Source of the DNA: Paractinoplanes atraurantiacus
Lineage (GTDB): Bacteria; Actinomycetota; Actinomycetes; Mycobacteriales; Micromonosporaceae
Reading direction: 5' to 3'
Assembly: GCF_900215205.1 (NCBI RefSeq)
Contig: NZ_OBDY01000024.1
Coordinates: 99,977-163,976 of the forward strand
Length of the DNA stretch: 64,000 nt
This document shows, piece after piece, positions 25,057-34,288 of this stretch. How positions within the stretch are numbered: the first letter of the stretch is position 1; the number at the start of each line of letters is the position of its first letter. The position numbers were made by a program, and so were the translations under genes. Below the pieces are notes generated by a model. It had not been told where the DNA came from. It searched no databases and saw only the letters and a list, made by a program, of their open reading frames with translations.

Positions 25057-25918
25057 CCACCGATCGCATGCGATCCTGCTGGCCCCGGCGACCGTGATGA
25101 TCACGCTCTTCATGCTCGTGCCCATCGCGCTCGCCGGGTACCTCAGCTTCACCGACTGGGACGGGCTCACGCCGAACCCGCAGGGCGTCGGCTGGGCCAA
25201 CTACAGCCGGCTGCTCCACGACGCCGACGTCGGGCACGCCGCGGTGGTCACGCTGATCGTCACCGTCGTCGGCACGATCGCCTGCAACGCGGCCGGGCTC
25301 GGCCTCGCGCTCCTGCTCAACCGGACCAGCCGCCTCACCGCGGTCCTGCGGGCGGTGGTCTTCTATCCGTACGTCATCGGGCCGATCATCATCGGATTCC
25401 TGTGGTCGGCGATCCTGGGCGCGAACGGGGCCATCGCCCACCTGCTGGGCAACGCGGGGCACAGCCCGCTGCCGTTCCTGTCCGACCCGGCGTGGGCCGT
25501 CGGCAGCATCGTCGCGGTCGTGGTGTGGTCGCAGTTCGGCGTGAACGTCGTGCTCTATCTGGCCGGCCTGCAGACCGTTCCGGCCAGCCTGCACGAGGCG
25601 GCCCACATCGACGGCGCCGGGCGGTGGCAGACCTTCAGATCGGTGACCTGGCCCCTGCTGGCGCCCTCGGTCACCGTCAACCTGGTGCTGGTGCTCGTCG
25701 GGCTGCTGCGCGTCTACGAGATCGTGCTCGCGCTGACCGGCGGCGGCCCGGCGGGCCGCACCAACACCTTCGCCTTTCTCATTCTCAGCGAGTCCTTCCG
25801 CTCCAACCATCTGGGGTACGGGGCGGCGCAGGCCATCACCCTGATGGTCGTCATCGCCGCGCTCGCGCTGGGACTGACCGCGCTGCGCAGGCGCGCCGAG
25901 GACGCGGTGAGCTCGTGA
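25046..25918 (+). CDS. Sugar ABC transporter permease (MalF/UgpA-like)
   Basis: A 290-residue CUT1 permease with six predicted membrane helices and the EAA coupling motif (EAAHIDGAGRWQTFRSVTWPLL). The ATG at 25046 overlaps the binding-protein gene by 11 bp. It forms the channel with the next permease. Confidence 0.9.
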   Translation: MPSNHRSHAILLAPATVMITLFMLVPIALAGYLSFTDWDGLTPNPQGVGWANYSRLLHDADVGHAAVVTLIVTVVGTIACNAAGLGLALLLNRTSRLTAVLRAVVFYPYVIGPIIIGFLWSAILGANGAIAHLLGNAGHSPLPFLSDPAWAVGSIVAVVVWSQFGVNVVLYLAGLQTVPASLHEAAHIDGAGRWQTFRSVTWPLLAPSVTVNLVLVLVGLLRVYEIVLALTGGGPAGRTNTFAFLILSESFRSNHLGYGAAQAITLMVVIAALALGLTALRRRAEDAVSS

Positions 25919-26736
25919 GACTCTTCAAGACCGTCCTGCTGACGCTGGCCGCGCTGGTCATGCTCATTCCGGGCTATCTGCTCGTGGTCAACGCGTTCAA
26001 GGGGCAGGACGACATCCTGCGCAGCCCGTTCGGGATCCCGTTCGGGCGGCTCACGCTCGAGCATCTGAACGCCGCACTGTCCAATCCCGACTTCTCTCTG
26101 GTCCGGGCGTACGTCGTGACCGCTCTGTTCGCGCTCGCCGTGAACGTGCTCTCGCTGGCCGTGAGCGCTCCGGCCGCGTACGTCATCGCCCGTGGAACCC
26201 GGCTGCGGCACCGCGCCCTGCTGGGGTTGTTCCTGCTCGGCCTGTTCATCCCGAGCCAGGTGCTGGTCATTCCGGTCATCTACGTGCTGAAGTACCTGGG
26301 GCTGATGGGCACCGTCGGCGGGTTCCTGCTGTACGAGACGACCCTGACGCTGCCGGTCTCGATGTTCCTCTACGTGGCGTACATCAAGACCCTGCCGCGC
26401 GAGCTCGACGAGGCCGCGCGGATGGACGGCGCCGGGCCGATCGTCACGTTCTGGCGGGTGATCCTGCCGCTGATGCGCCCGGCCGTCGCGACAGCGGTGG
26501 TGCTGCACACGATCGGCGTCTGGACCGACTTCGTGAACCCGCAGATCATCCTCGGGCCGGGCTCGTCGCTGTACACGGTGACGACGAGCGTGTACGCGGC
26601 GATCGGCCGTTACTCCACCGACTTCACCGTGGTCTACCCGAATCTGCTGATGGCGGTGGCGCCCGTGCTCGTCTTCTTCGTCTTCCTGCAACGCAACATC
26701 GTGTCCGGCCTGACCGCGGGAGCGACCAAAGGATGA
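25915..26736 (+). CDS. Sugar ABC transporter permease (MalG/UgpE-like)
   Basis: A 273-residue CUT1 permease, six helices, EAA motif EAARMDGAGPIVTFWRVILPLM. GTG at 25915 overlaps the stop of the first permease (GTGA). No ATPase gene belongs to this operon, so the importer must borrow one, most likely a shared MsiK-type ATPase encoded elsewhere. Confidence 0.9.
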   Translation: MRLFKTVLLTLAALVMLIPGYLLVVNAFKGQDDILRSPFGIPFGRLTLEHLNAALSNPDFSLVRAYVVTALFALAVNVLSLAVSAPAAYVIARGTRLRHRALLGLFLLGLFIPSQVLVIPVIYVLKYLGLMGTVGGFLLYETTLTLPVSMFLYVAYIKTLPRELDEAARMDGAGPIVTFWRVILPLMRPAVATAVVLHTIGVWTDFVNPQIILGPGSSLYTVTTSVYAAIGRYSTDFTVVYPNLLMAVAPVLVFFVFLQRNIVSGLTAGATKG

Positions 26737-28538
26737 GCGACTTCAATCCTCCACGGTGGGCGGCGCTCCAGCGCGAGCTGTTCGCGTTGCTGGACACCGC
26801 GTGGCGGCGATTCGAGGAGCTGTACTGCGCGGCCGACGGCTCGCTGCGGTACGACGGGCGGACCGTGGGCCGCGACGGCGTGGACGACTTCTACGAACCC
26901 TTCTTCAACTGGCCGGCCCTCTACACGCTCGGCGGCGGCGACGACCTGCTCGACGCCTGCGAACGGCACTGGGAAGGGGTCACCGCGCAGCTCGCCGCCC
27001 GCGGGATGGTCACTGACGAGTACGAGAACGGTTACGACTGGTTCCACCAGGGTGAGTCGCTGCTGTTCTTCTACAACCTTTGCGCGGCCGCACCGGACCG
27101 GTTCCGGGAGCGGGCGCTGCGCTTCGCCGGGCTGTTCCTGCCGGGCTCCGCCACCGGCAACTACGACGGCGACCGGCACATGATGCGGGCGCCGCACGTC
27201 GGCGCGCTCGGGCCGCGGCCCGGGCTCGGCGAGGACCGGCCGTACGCCGCCTCGAACGAGGGCATGCGGAAATACGGTCTGCCCGTACGGGATCTGCAGG
27301 GCATCCGGGCCTGGGAGGATCTCGCCGTCCCGGGCAACGCGCAGCGGATGGCCGACGCGATGAACCAGCGCCTCGGCGCCGGCGACGTACCGCTCAACCT
27401 GGCCGCGACGTCGCTCGCGGCCAACGCCTGGCTCTACGACCACGACGAGAAGTACGCGGACTTCATCGCCGATTACACCGGGGCGTGGGCGGCACGGGCC
27501 CGCGCCAACTTCGGCCTCATCCCCGACAACGTCGGGCCCTCCGGCTCCGTCGGGGAGCTGCACGGCGGCCGGTGGTACGGAGGGCATTACGGCTGGAGCT
27601 GGCCGCACGGGCTCTACAGCGTGGTCGCGCCGGCGCTGATCGCCGCGCTCAACCACACCCTGGTCACCGGGTCCACGGAGCGGCTGGCCCTGCCCCGCGA
27701 CGCCCTGGCGATGGTGTCCCTCCAGGCCCGGCGCGGGCCGCTCGACCCGGGCGACTGCGCCTTCTACGACCATTGGCACGACCGGCTCGGCACCGACGTC
27801 GACCGGGATCTGCTGCTGATGCCGTACCGGCGCGACGACGGCGGCTGGTTCGACTTCCAGCCGCTGCCCCCGGCCTACCCCATGTGGCTGTGGTGGGCCG
27901 GGCGGAGCCCGGGCGACTGGGACCGGCTCGACGAGCTGTCCGCCGCGTCGGGTTACGACTGGCGGACCGTGCGCGGCTTCCGGGAGAAGGAGGAAGCCGG
28001 GCACGAGCCACCCTGGTACTGCTATCTGGCCGGCGACAACCCCGGCTATCCCGAACGGGCGCTGGCCATGGCGATCGAGCAGGTCCGGGAGCGGCTGGCC
28101 GCGATCCAGCGGCATCCCGGCCCGCCGGAGGACGACGACATCCACTGGTGGCAGAACCTCAACCCGGTGGTGACCGAGGTGCTCACCCAGCTGATCGCCG
28201 GGGCCCCGCAGCAGCTCTACAACGGCGGGCTGCCGCTCGCCCTGCTGCGCTGGTCGTCCGGCGGCCGGCCCGGCCTGCCGCCCGGCGTGGCCGCCCTCGT
28301 CTCCGCCATCACGGACGACGGGGTGAGCGTCGAGGTGGTCAACCTCGGCGACGTTCCCCGCACGCTGACCGTCTCCGGCGGCGGTTACGGCGAGCACCCC
28401 ATCGTCGCGGTGTCCGGGCCGGCCGTCGTCCACGAGAACCAGGCCGTGCTTCACCTCGCCCCGCAGAGCGAGACGCGCCTGCGGCTCACCCTCGACCGCT
28501 TCGGCGCCCCCGCCCACCACGACAGGAGCACGACATGA
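26733..28538 (+). CDS. Uncharacterised large cytoplasmic protein, possible alpha/alpha-barrel glycosidase or lyase
   Basis: A 601-residue protein with no signal peptide, rich in Trp/Tyr and acidic motifs (DDFYEPFFNWPALYTLGGGD, ENGYDWFHQGESLLFFYNLC, WYGGHYGWSWPHGLYS, DIHWWQNLNPVVTEV), followed by a short beta-rich C-terminal domain (about 515-590). The mostly helical pattern and Gly-rich turns resemble alpha/alpha toroid enzymes that act on oligosaccharides, but I recognise no named family. It overlaps the permease by ATGA and the RraA gene by ATGA, so it is an integral part of the sugar operon and a prime candidate for processing the imported oligosaccharide. Function is inference. Confidence 0.7.
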   Translation: MSDFNPPRWAALQRELFALLDTAWRRFEELYCAADGSLRYDGRTVGRDGVDDFYEPFFNWPALYTLGGGDDLLDACERHWEGVTAQLAARGMVTDEYENGYDWFHQGESLLFFYNLCAAAPDRFRERALRFAGLFLPGSATGNYDGDRHMMRAPHVGALGPRPGLGEDRPYAASNEGMRKYGLPVRDLQGIRAWEDLAVPGNAQRMADAMNQRLGAGDVPLNLAATSLAANAWLYDHDEKYADFIADYTGAWAARARANFGLIPDNVGPSGSVGELHGGRWYGGHYGWSWPHGLYSVVAPALIAALNHTLVTGSTERLALPRDALAMVSLQARRGPLDPGDCAFYDHWHDRLGTDVDRDLLLMPYRRDDGGWFDFQPLPPAYPMWLWWAGRSPGDWDRLDELSAASGYDWRTVRGFREKEEAGHEPPWYCYLAGDNPGYPERALAMAIEQVRERLAAIQRHPGPPEDDDIHWWQNLNPVVTEVLTQLIAGAPQQLYNGGLPLALLRWSSGGRPGLPPGVAALVSAITDDGVSVEVVNLGDVPRTLTVSGGGYGEHPIVAVSGPAVVHENQAVLHLAPQSETRLRLTLDRFGAPAHHDRSTT

Positions 28539-29311
28539 CGAACCCCGAGCTCAGCAGCGTGTGGCCGCTGCCCGTGCGCGGCCCCGCCTTCACGCGGGCC
28601 GGCCAGGACCTGGTCGAGGCGATGGCGCCGGTCAGCTCGGCGACCGCCTGCGCCCAGCTGCACCAGATGGGCATCAGCCGCAGCTTCGTGGAGGGCCCAC
28701 AGCCGTTGCACGCCGGGCAGCGGGTAGTAGGGCCGGGCGTGACCCTGCAATTCATGCCGCAGCGCGAGGACGTCGCCAGCGGCGTCGACCAGGAGTACGT
28801 GGAGCGCACCACCGCGCTGTGGGCGGTGCTGGAGACCATCCAGCCCGGTGACGTGCTGGTCATCCAGGCCTACGGCAGCCAGTACACCGGCTGCTTGGGC
28901 GACATGCTGGTCCGCTACTTCAAGAAGCGCGGCGGCGCCGGCATCGTGGTGGACGGCCGCATCCGTGACGCGCCCCGGGTCCGTGCGCTCGGCGTGCCGA
29001 TCTGGTGCACGGGAACGACACCGCACTACGCGTCGCAGTCGGAGCTGTTCCCCTGGGCGTACGACGTGCCGGTGGCCGTCGGCGGGGTGCTCTGCCTGCC
29101 CGGCGATCTGGTGGTGGCCGACGACGACGGCGCGGTGGTGGTGCCGCGGCGCCGCGCGCCCGAGGTGGTGAAGCGGGCCGCCGACCACGAGGACTGGGAG
29201 GTGTTCAGCCGCATGCGCATCGACGAGGGGGCGGTGCTGGCCGACTACTACCCGCTCACCTCGAACAGCCGGGCCGAGTACGAGGCATGGCTGGCCGCCG
29301 ATGGGCGCTGA
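28535..29311 (+). CDS. RraA-family aldolase/demethylmenaquinone-methyltransferase-like protein
   Basis: A 258-residue RraA-fold protein with the metal-site pattern LGDMLVRYFKKRG followed by VVDGRIRD. Members with these residues are class II aldolases or decarboxylases acting on 2-keto acids. Placed in a sugar operon with an aldo/keto reductase, it probably cleaves a 2-keto-3-deoxy sugar acid to pyruvate and an aldehyde. It starts with ATGA overlap at 28535 and overlaps the reductase gene by 11 bp. It is only distantly similar to the gallate-pathway aldolase at 7111-7800. Confidence 0.8.
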   Translation: MTNPELSSVWPLPVRGPAFTRAGQDLVEAMAPVSSATACAQLHQMGISRSFVEGPQPLHAGQRVVGPGVTLQFMPQREDVASGVDQEYVERTTALWAVLETIQPGDVLVIQAYGSQYTGCLGDMLVRYFKKRGGAGIVVDGRIRDAPRVRALGVPIWCTGTTPHYASQSELFPWAYDVPVAVGGVLCLPGDLVVADDDGAVVVPRRRAPEVVKRAADHEDWEVFSRMRIDEGAVLADYYPLTSNSRAEYEAWLAADGR

Positions 29312-30152
29312 GCTCGCGCTCGGGGTGGCGGCGCTCGGTGACATCCCCGACGAGGACGAGGCGGTGGCGACGGTGCTCGCCGCCCACCGGGCCGGGATCA
29401 CGAGGGTCGACACGTCGCCCTGGTACGGGCGGGGCGCGGCGGAACGGCGGCTCGGCCGGGCCGTGGCCGCGCTCCCGCCGGGATCGCTGACCATCTCGAC
29501 CAAGGTGGGGTACGTGATCGAGCGGGCACGCCGGGAGCAGGACTTCAGCGCCGCCGCGGTCGAGCGGTCCCTCGCGGCGAGCATGGACCGGCTGGGGGTG
29601 GACTCGCTCGACACGGTGCTCATCCACGACCCGGAGGATCACATGGCCGCGGCGCTGGAGCAGGCCTATCCCCGGCTGCACCAGCTGCGGACGGCCGGGG
29701 TGGTGCGGGCCATCGGGGCCGGGATGAACCAGACGGCCGGGCTGATCCGGTTCGTCCGGGAGACCGACATCGACGTGGTGCTCGTCGCCGGGCGGTGGAC
29801 GCTGCTCGACCGCGGTGCCGGGGAGGCGCTCCTGCCGGAGTGCCGCGCCCGGGGCGTGCGGGCGATGGCCGGCGGAGTGTTCAACACGGGTGTGCTGGTG
29901 TCGCCGGAGCCGGGCGCCCGCTACGACTATGCGCCGGCGGCACCGGCGGTGCTCGAACGAGCGCGATCGCTCAGGGAAACGTGCCGGGCGTACGGGGTGC
30001 CGCTCGCGGCCGCCGCGCTCCAGTTCCCGGCCCGGGACCCGGCGGTCGGTGCCGTGCTGCTCGGTCCCGCCGACCGGCAACAGCTCGCGCAGAACATCGA
30101 GTGGTGGCGCCACCCGGTGCCGGCCGCGCTCTGGAGCGAGCTGGAGGCCTAG
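29301..30152 (+). CDS. Aldo/keto reductase (fucose/aldose dehydrogenase-like)
   Basis: A 283-residue aldo/keto reductase. Catalytic tetrad: Asp and Tyr in DTSPWYG, Lys in STKVGY, His in LIHDPED. The sequence pattern is that of the L-fucose / D-threo-aldose 1-dehydrogenase branch rather than of xenobiotic reductases. With the RraA aldolase it suggests a non-phosphorylating sugar oxidation route. Its TAG and that of the convergent response regulator share CTAG. Last gene of the GntR-controlled operon. Confidence 0.8.
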   Translation: MGAELALGVAALGDIPDEDEAVATVLAAHRAGITRVDTSPWYGRGAAERRLGRAVAALPPGSLTISTKVGYVIERARREQDFSAAAVERSLAASMDRLGVDSLDTVLIHDPEDHMAAALEQAYPRLHQLRTAGVVRAIGAGMNQTAGLIRFVRETDIDVVLVAGRWTLLDRGAGEALLPECRARGVRAMAGGVFNTGVLVSPEPGARYDYAPAAPAVLERARSLRETCRAYGVPLAAAALQFPARDPAVGAVLLGPADRQQLAQNIEWWRHPVPAALWSELEA

Positions 30153-30799
30153 CGGGCGCGGCCCGTGCGGAAGGCGTACGCCACCAGGGCGGCCCGGTCG
30201 CGGCAGGCCGTCTTGGCCAGCAGGTGGTTGACGTGGGTCTTCACGGTGGCGTCGGAGACGTGCAGGCGGGCCGCGATCTCGCTGTTGCTCCTACCCTGGG
30301 CGATCTCGCGCAGCACGTCCTCCTCGCGGGGCGTCAGGCCGCTGTCCTCGGGGGCGGGCGCCACCCCGTACGGCTGCCCGTCGGCCAGAGCCTCCAGCAA
30401 TCGGCGCTGGACGCTGGGGTCGAGCTGGGCCTCGCCGGCGGCGACGGTCAGGATGGCCTGCTGGATCTCCTCGGCGCCGGCGTCCTTCGTCAGGTAGCCG
30501 CGCGCGCCGGCCTGCAGGGCGCGGAAGACGGTGGTGTCGTCGGCGTACGTCGTCAGGACGACCACCCGCGAGCGGGAGCCGGTCGCCGCCAGGCGGGTGG
30601 TGGCCTCGACACCGTCGACGCCCGGCATGTTGAGATCCATCAGCACCACGTCGGGGTCGAGCAGCCCGGCCTGGCGCAGCGCGTCGGCGCCGTCGAGGGC
30701 CGTGCCGACCACGGTAATGCCGTCGAGCAGGCCGAGCATCATGGCCAGACCGTCGCGCACGACCTTCTGGTCGTCGGCGATCAGTACGGTGACTGTCAC
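30149..30799 (-). CDS. NarL/LuxR-type two-component response regulator
   Basis: A 216-residue regulator: receiver domain (VTVLIADDQKVVRDG, phosphorylatable Asp in VVLMDLNMPG, Lys in LTKDAG) and a C-terminal LuxR HTH (LTPREEDVLREIAQGRSNSEIAARLHVSDATVKTH, split here at residues of the HTH core). The GTG at 30799 overlaps the kinase stop (GTGA). It forms a pair with the kinase and is last in a three-gene operon. Confidence 0.92.
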   Translation of the reverse strand: MTVTVLIADDQKVVRDGLAMMLGLLDGITVVGTALDGADALRQAGLLDPDVVLMDLNMPGVDGVEATTRLAATGSRSRVVVLTTYADDTTVFRALQAGARGYLTKDAGAEEIQQAILTVAAGEAQLDPSVQRRLLEALADGQPYGVAPAPEDSGLTPREEDVLREIAQGRSNSEIAARLHVSDATVKTHVNHLLAKTACRDRAALVAYAFRTGRAR

Positions 30800-31911
30800 T
30801 TCTCCCCCAGCGGCATCGTCAGGCTGACGCGCCATCCCGTGTCGGTCGGCCCGGCGGACAGGTGTCCCCCGGCCAGCGCGGCCCGCTCGGCCAGCCCGGT
30901 CAGGCCGAAGCCACCGCTGGGCAGGGCCGCGCCGGGACCGCCGTCGTCGGTCACGCCGACCTCGACGGCGTCCGGCCGCCAGTTCACGGCCACGGTGACG
31001 AGAGCGGACGGCCCGGCGTGCTTCGCCGCGTTGGTGAGCGCCTCCTGGACCGTACGGTAGAGCGCCAATCCGTCCTCGGGCGGGAGAGGCCGCGGCGTCC
31101 CGGTGACCGTCAGGGTGGCGCCGGGATGCTGGGCGACCAGGCCGGGGATGAGCGACGGGCCGGGCAGCCGGTCGCCGCGCAGCATCTCGACCACCTGGCG
31201 GGCCGAGCCGAGGCCGTCGCGGGCCATGCCGTGCGCGCCGGCGAGCTGGTCGACCAGGCGCGGATCCGCGTTCGTCTTCGTGGCCAGCAGCCGCGCGCCC
31301 TCCAACTGGACGGCCAGGCCGGCCAGCGTGTGGGCCAGCACGTCGTGCAGCTCCCGGGCGATGCGGCCGCGCTCGGCCAGGCGGGCCGCCTCCTCGCGGG
31401 CGGCGCGGGTCGCCGACTCCTGGGCCAGGCGCTCCTCGGCCTCCTCGCGGGCCATCCGGTTGGCCTGGGCGAAGGCCGACGCCAGGAACAGGAAAAAGCC
31501 GCCGATGGCCAAGTTGAGAAAGGCGCTGACGCCCTGCGACGAGTTGAACGCCTCGGCCAGCGCGGTGCCGACCACGACGAGGCCGCCGAAGACGAAGGCG
31601 GGCGTGCGCGAGAGCCGCAGGCCGATGCCGGCGACCGCCATGAAGCTGAGGATGTAGCCGGGCCCGGACGGGAGCAGAAGGTCCATCAGCGCGCCGCACA
31701 GCCCGGCCCCGGTGAAACAGAAGGCGAGGATCCAAGGATTTGTGAGCTTGGAGTACGTCCCGGCCAACCACAGTGCGATGCCGGCGGCGACCACGAAGGG
31801 GAACGCGGCCCGGGCCGCTCCCGATGCGGGGAGACCGGCCAGGACCGCGTTCACCGCGATCACCACCGCGCTGGCGTAGACCAGCACCCGGAAGGTGCGT
31901 CGTGCGTTCAC
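30796..31911 (-). CDS. NarL-system sensor histidine kinase (HisKA_3)
   Basis: A 371-residue membrane kinase: about five N-terminal helices, a short linker coiled coil (residues about 145-180), the HisKA_3 motif RIARELHDVLAHTL with the phosphorylated His, and an HATPase_c domain with NAAKHAG and GGFGLTGLAERA. Its start overlaps the membrane-protein gene (ATGA) and its stop overlaps the response regulator. The sensed signal probably concerns the membrane, since there is no extracellular domain. Confidence 0.92.
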   Translation of the reverse strand: MNARRTFRVLVYASAVVIAVNAVLAGLPASGAARAAFPFVVAAGIALWLAGTYSKLTNPWILAFCFTGAGLCGALMDLLLPSGPGYILSFMAVAGIGLRLSRTPAFVFGGLVVVGTALAEAFNSSQGVSAFLNLAIGGFFLFLASAFAQANRMAREEAEERLAQESATRAAREEAARLAERGRIARELHDVLAHTLAGLAVQLEGARLLATKTNADPRLVDQLAGAHGMARDGLGSARQVVEMLRGDRLPGPSLIPGLVAQHPGATLTVTGTPRPLPPEDGLALYRTVQEALTNAAKHAGPSALVTVAVNWRPDAVEVGVTDDGGPGAALPSGGFGLTGLAERAALAGGHLSAGPTDTGWRVSLTMPLGEK

Positions 31912-32426
31912 CGCGCCATTGTCCCGGACAGCTCGGGCTGCCGGAGACGGGCGGCGGAGATCATCATGACGACCAGGCGGGAGAACACCATCGCCAGCGA
32001 CAGGACGACGAAGGCGGCGGTCCAGGCGTCGGCGCCGGTGATGAGGTGAGTGCGGGAGAAGTCGACGAGGCCCTGCGTGAACCAGTGGTCGGCGCCGTAG
32101 ATGAACAGCATCCGGCCGGCGGTCACCGCGATCCAGATCGCCGCGAAGCCGACACCGGCCGTGGTCAGGATCCGGCCGGTCGACGCCTCCCGGTGCACCC
32201 GCACGAACAGCCCCGACACGATGCCCAGCAGCACACCGGCGCCCAGGCCGGCCAGCACCAGCGGCACGTCGTTGCCCTCGGTCGGGAACGAGTGCAGGTA
32301 GAAGGCGGCGACGGCCAGGACGATGACGACCGGGCGGATGAGGCGCTTGCCGGTGAACTCGTGGGTGCCGAGCGCGGTGGTGAGCATGAGAGCGAGGATG
32401 CCGAGGCTGATCAGGTAGTTCGTCAT
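31908..32426 (-). CDS. Polytopic membrane protein of the two-component operon
   Basis: A 172-residue hydrophobic protein with about five predicted membrane helices and no recognised catalytic motif. It overlaps the kinase start by ATGA, so it is co-translated with the kinase and may be an accessory sensor or the system's target. The ATG at 32426 follows a short leader. Confidence 0.7.
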   Translation of the reverse strand: MTNYLISLGILALMLTTALGTHEFTGKRLIRPVVIVLAVAAFYLHSFPTEGNDVPLVLAGLGAGVLLGIVSGLFVRVHREASTGRILTTAGVGFAAIWIAVTAGRMLFIYGADHWFTQGLVDFSRTHLITGADAWTAAFVVLSLAMVFSRLVVMMISAARLRQPELSGTMAR

Positions 32427-32505
32427 GCCTTAGACGATCCCGGCTCCGGCGCGGCGGCGAATCGGCGTACGGATGGAACTCCGGTCTCCACCCGTGGGTG
32501 GAGAG

Positions 32506-32694
32506 TCAGTACTCGCCACCCATCGCCTCGGTGAGCCGGTCGGGGGTCAGGCCGAGCTCGAAGAGCAGCTTGGAGTCGGCCGGGTCGTCGAGGTCGAGCC
32601 GCTCCGGGATGCGGTCCACAAGGGACTGGGCGTGGTCGGGGCCGTAGACGCGGCGCAGGACGTTGACGGCGTGAGCCTTCGTGATGACAGCCAT
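32506..32694 (-). CDS. Small conserved-looking hypothetical protein
   Basis: A 62-residue acidic protein (MAVITKAHAVNVLRRVYGPD, ending LTEAMGGEY) with helical character and no known motif. The codon use is normal for this genome and the frame is well defined with an ATG start. It lies between the membrane-protein gene and the LuxR gene on the same strand. Function unknown. Confidence 0.6.
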   Translation of the reverse strand: MAVITKAHAVNVLRRVYGPDHAQSLVDRIPERLDLDDPADSKLLFELGLTPDRLTEAMGGEY

Positions 32695-32698
32695 GACC

Positions 32699-34288
32699 CT
32701 ACGACCGCGCGGCGGCCTCGTCCGTGACGGCCAGCCCGCCGATCCGGCCGGCCAGCTGGGCCCGGGAGGTCACCTCGAGCTTGGGGAAGATGCGGTAGAG
32801 GTGCGAGCCGACCGTACGCGGCGACAGGAACATCCGCTGACCGATCTCACGGTTGGACAGCCCGTCGGCCACGAACCGGGCGATCTCCAGCTCCTGCGGC
32901 GACAGGTTCCCGGCGCCGGGCCCGCCGCCCGACGCGCGCAGCTCCCGCCCGGCCCGCCGGGCCCAGGTCGTCGCGCCGAGAACTTCGAACGTGTGCCGCG
33001 CCCGCTCGATCGGCAGCCGCGACTCGTTCACCCGGCGCTGGCGGCGCAGCCACGACCCGTACTCGAGGTCGATCCGCGCCGCCAGCCACGGCGACGCCGC
33101 CGCTTGCCGGGCTTGCACAAACGAGCATTCATCGCCGTCCAGTAGCGCCCGAACGTACAGATCCCGGCATTGATGTGCCGCCTCCCGCTCGCCGCAGCGA
33201 AGGGCGGCCTCGGCGAGATGCCCGGCGGCGTCGGCCGGTCGCGGCCCGGTCATCAAGGGCGCCAACATGGTGTACGCCTCGGCGTAGCGCTCCGAGCTCA
33301 ACAGCGCCACACCGCGCGCGAACCGCACGGCGGTCGCGGCCAGCGGCCCGCCCATGACCTCGGCCTCGGCGGCGTGCCGGCCCGAGCTTTCGCCGTCGCC
33401 ACGCACCGCTTCGACCAGGGCGATCGTCGCGGTGGCGCAAACATGCCAGGCCGGCTGCCCGGTGCGCTCGGCCAGCACCCGGCACTCGGTGGCGGCGGCC
33501 GCCGCGGCCGCCCAGTCACCGCCCGCGACGGCCGCCTCGGCCCGCAGCCCCAGAACGTGCACGAGCAGCCCGAGCCGCCCGGCGCGCCGCAGGGTCGCGG
33601 CCTCCGCACTCAGCAGATCAGCGGCCCGCACCACATCCCCACAGCCCAGAGCCGCCAGCCCGAGAACCGGCCCCACCGCAGAGCCCGACGCCCTCACATT
33701 CCCGACCGCCACCCATGAGTCACCGCCCGATGCCGACCCACTGCCCGCAGCCCACGACTCACCGCCCGATACCCGCGCGCTGCCCCTAGCCCACGAGTTG
33801 CCACCCAACGCCTGCTCATCGCCGCTCGCCGCGCGCACAGCCATAGCCTCGCCGCTGTCGGCTGACAGCCGTCCGACGACTGATCGCACCGCGGCCGCGC
33901 GCGGATCGCCGTCCACCCCAGCGAGCGCCGCCAGCACGAACCGCAACGGCTCGGCGGCCGCGCCGTCCCACGTGATCAGGGACAGCCCGGCCGCCGTCAC
34001 CAGCGTGTCGAGCGCCGCGTCCGCCTCGCCCTCGGCGGCCAGCCCGGCCGCCGCTCGCGTCAGCTCGGCGACCGCATCGTGCGGCCGCGCCGCGAAACGC
34101 GCACGAAGAGCCCGCACCCGTACCTCTTCCGAGGCCGCGCCCGAGCCCGAGGCCGCGCCCGAGCCCGAGGTGGCGCCCGAGCCCGAGGTGGCGCCCGAGC
34201 CCGAAGCCGACCTTTCGGTCGCACGATCGAGCAGCGACGCGGCCCTCTCCGTCCAACCGTGTTCGAATGCGCGCTCGATCTCGTCCAT
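32699..34288 (-). CDS. LuxR-family regulator lacking the ATPase half, with low-complexity insertions
   Basis: A 529-residue protein ending in a LuxR HTH (LSPQELEIARFVADGLSNREIGQRMFLS) after a TPR-like helical region similar to the C-terminal half of LAL proteins. No P-loop ATPase is present. The ATG at 34288 (MDEIERAFEHGW) has a weak GGTGG and starts the helical region; an ATG at 34384 adds a highly basic ERERERRRRRRR segment without a ribosome binding site. Two unusual insertions occur: four 18-bp repeats encoding SGSGA(A/T) units near the N-terminus, and a GG(N/E/D)SW repeat in the middle. It lies next to the VanY gene. Confidence 0.75.
   Translation of the reverse strand: MDEIERAFEHGWTERAASLLDRATERSASGSGATSGSGATSGSGAASGSGAASEEVRVRALRARFAARPHDAVAELTRAAAGLAAEGEADAALDTLVTAAGLSLITWDGAAAEPLRFVLAALAGVDGDPRAAAVRSVVGRLSADSGEAMAVRAASGDEQALGGNSWARGSARVSGGESWAAGSGSASGGDSWVAVGNVRASGSAVGPVLGLAALGCGDVVRAADLLSAEAATLRRAGRLGLLVHVLGLRAEAAVAGGDWAAAAAAATECRVLAERTGQPAWHVCATATIALVEAVRGDGESSGRHAAEAEVMGGPLAATAVRFARGVALLSSERYAEAYTMLAPLMTGPRPADAAGHLAEAALRCGEREAAHQCRDLYVRALLDGDECSFVQARQAAASPWLAARIDLEYGSWLRRQRRVNESRLPIERARHTFEVLGATTWARRAGRELRASGGGPGAGNLSPQELEIARFVADGLSNREIGQRMFLSPRTVGSHLYRIFPKLEVTSRAQLAGRIGGLAVTDEAAARS
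34131..34202. repeat. 18-bp tandem repeat, four units
   Basis: Four adjacent 18-bp units (two with GAGGCCGCG, two with GAGGTGGCG, all ending CCCGAGCCC) inside the LuxR coding sequence, encoding SGSGAT/SGSGAA on the reverse strand. Confidence 0.9.
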
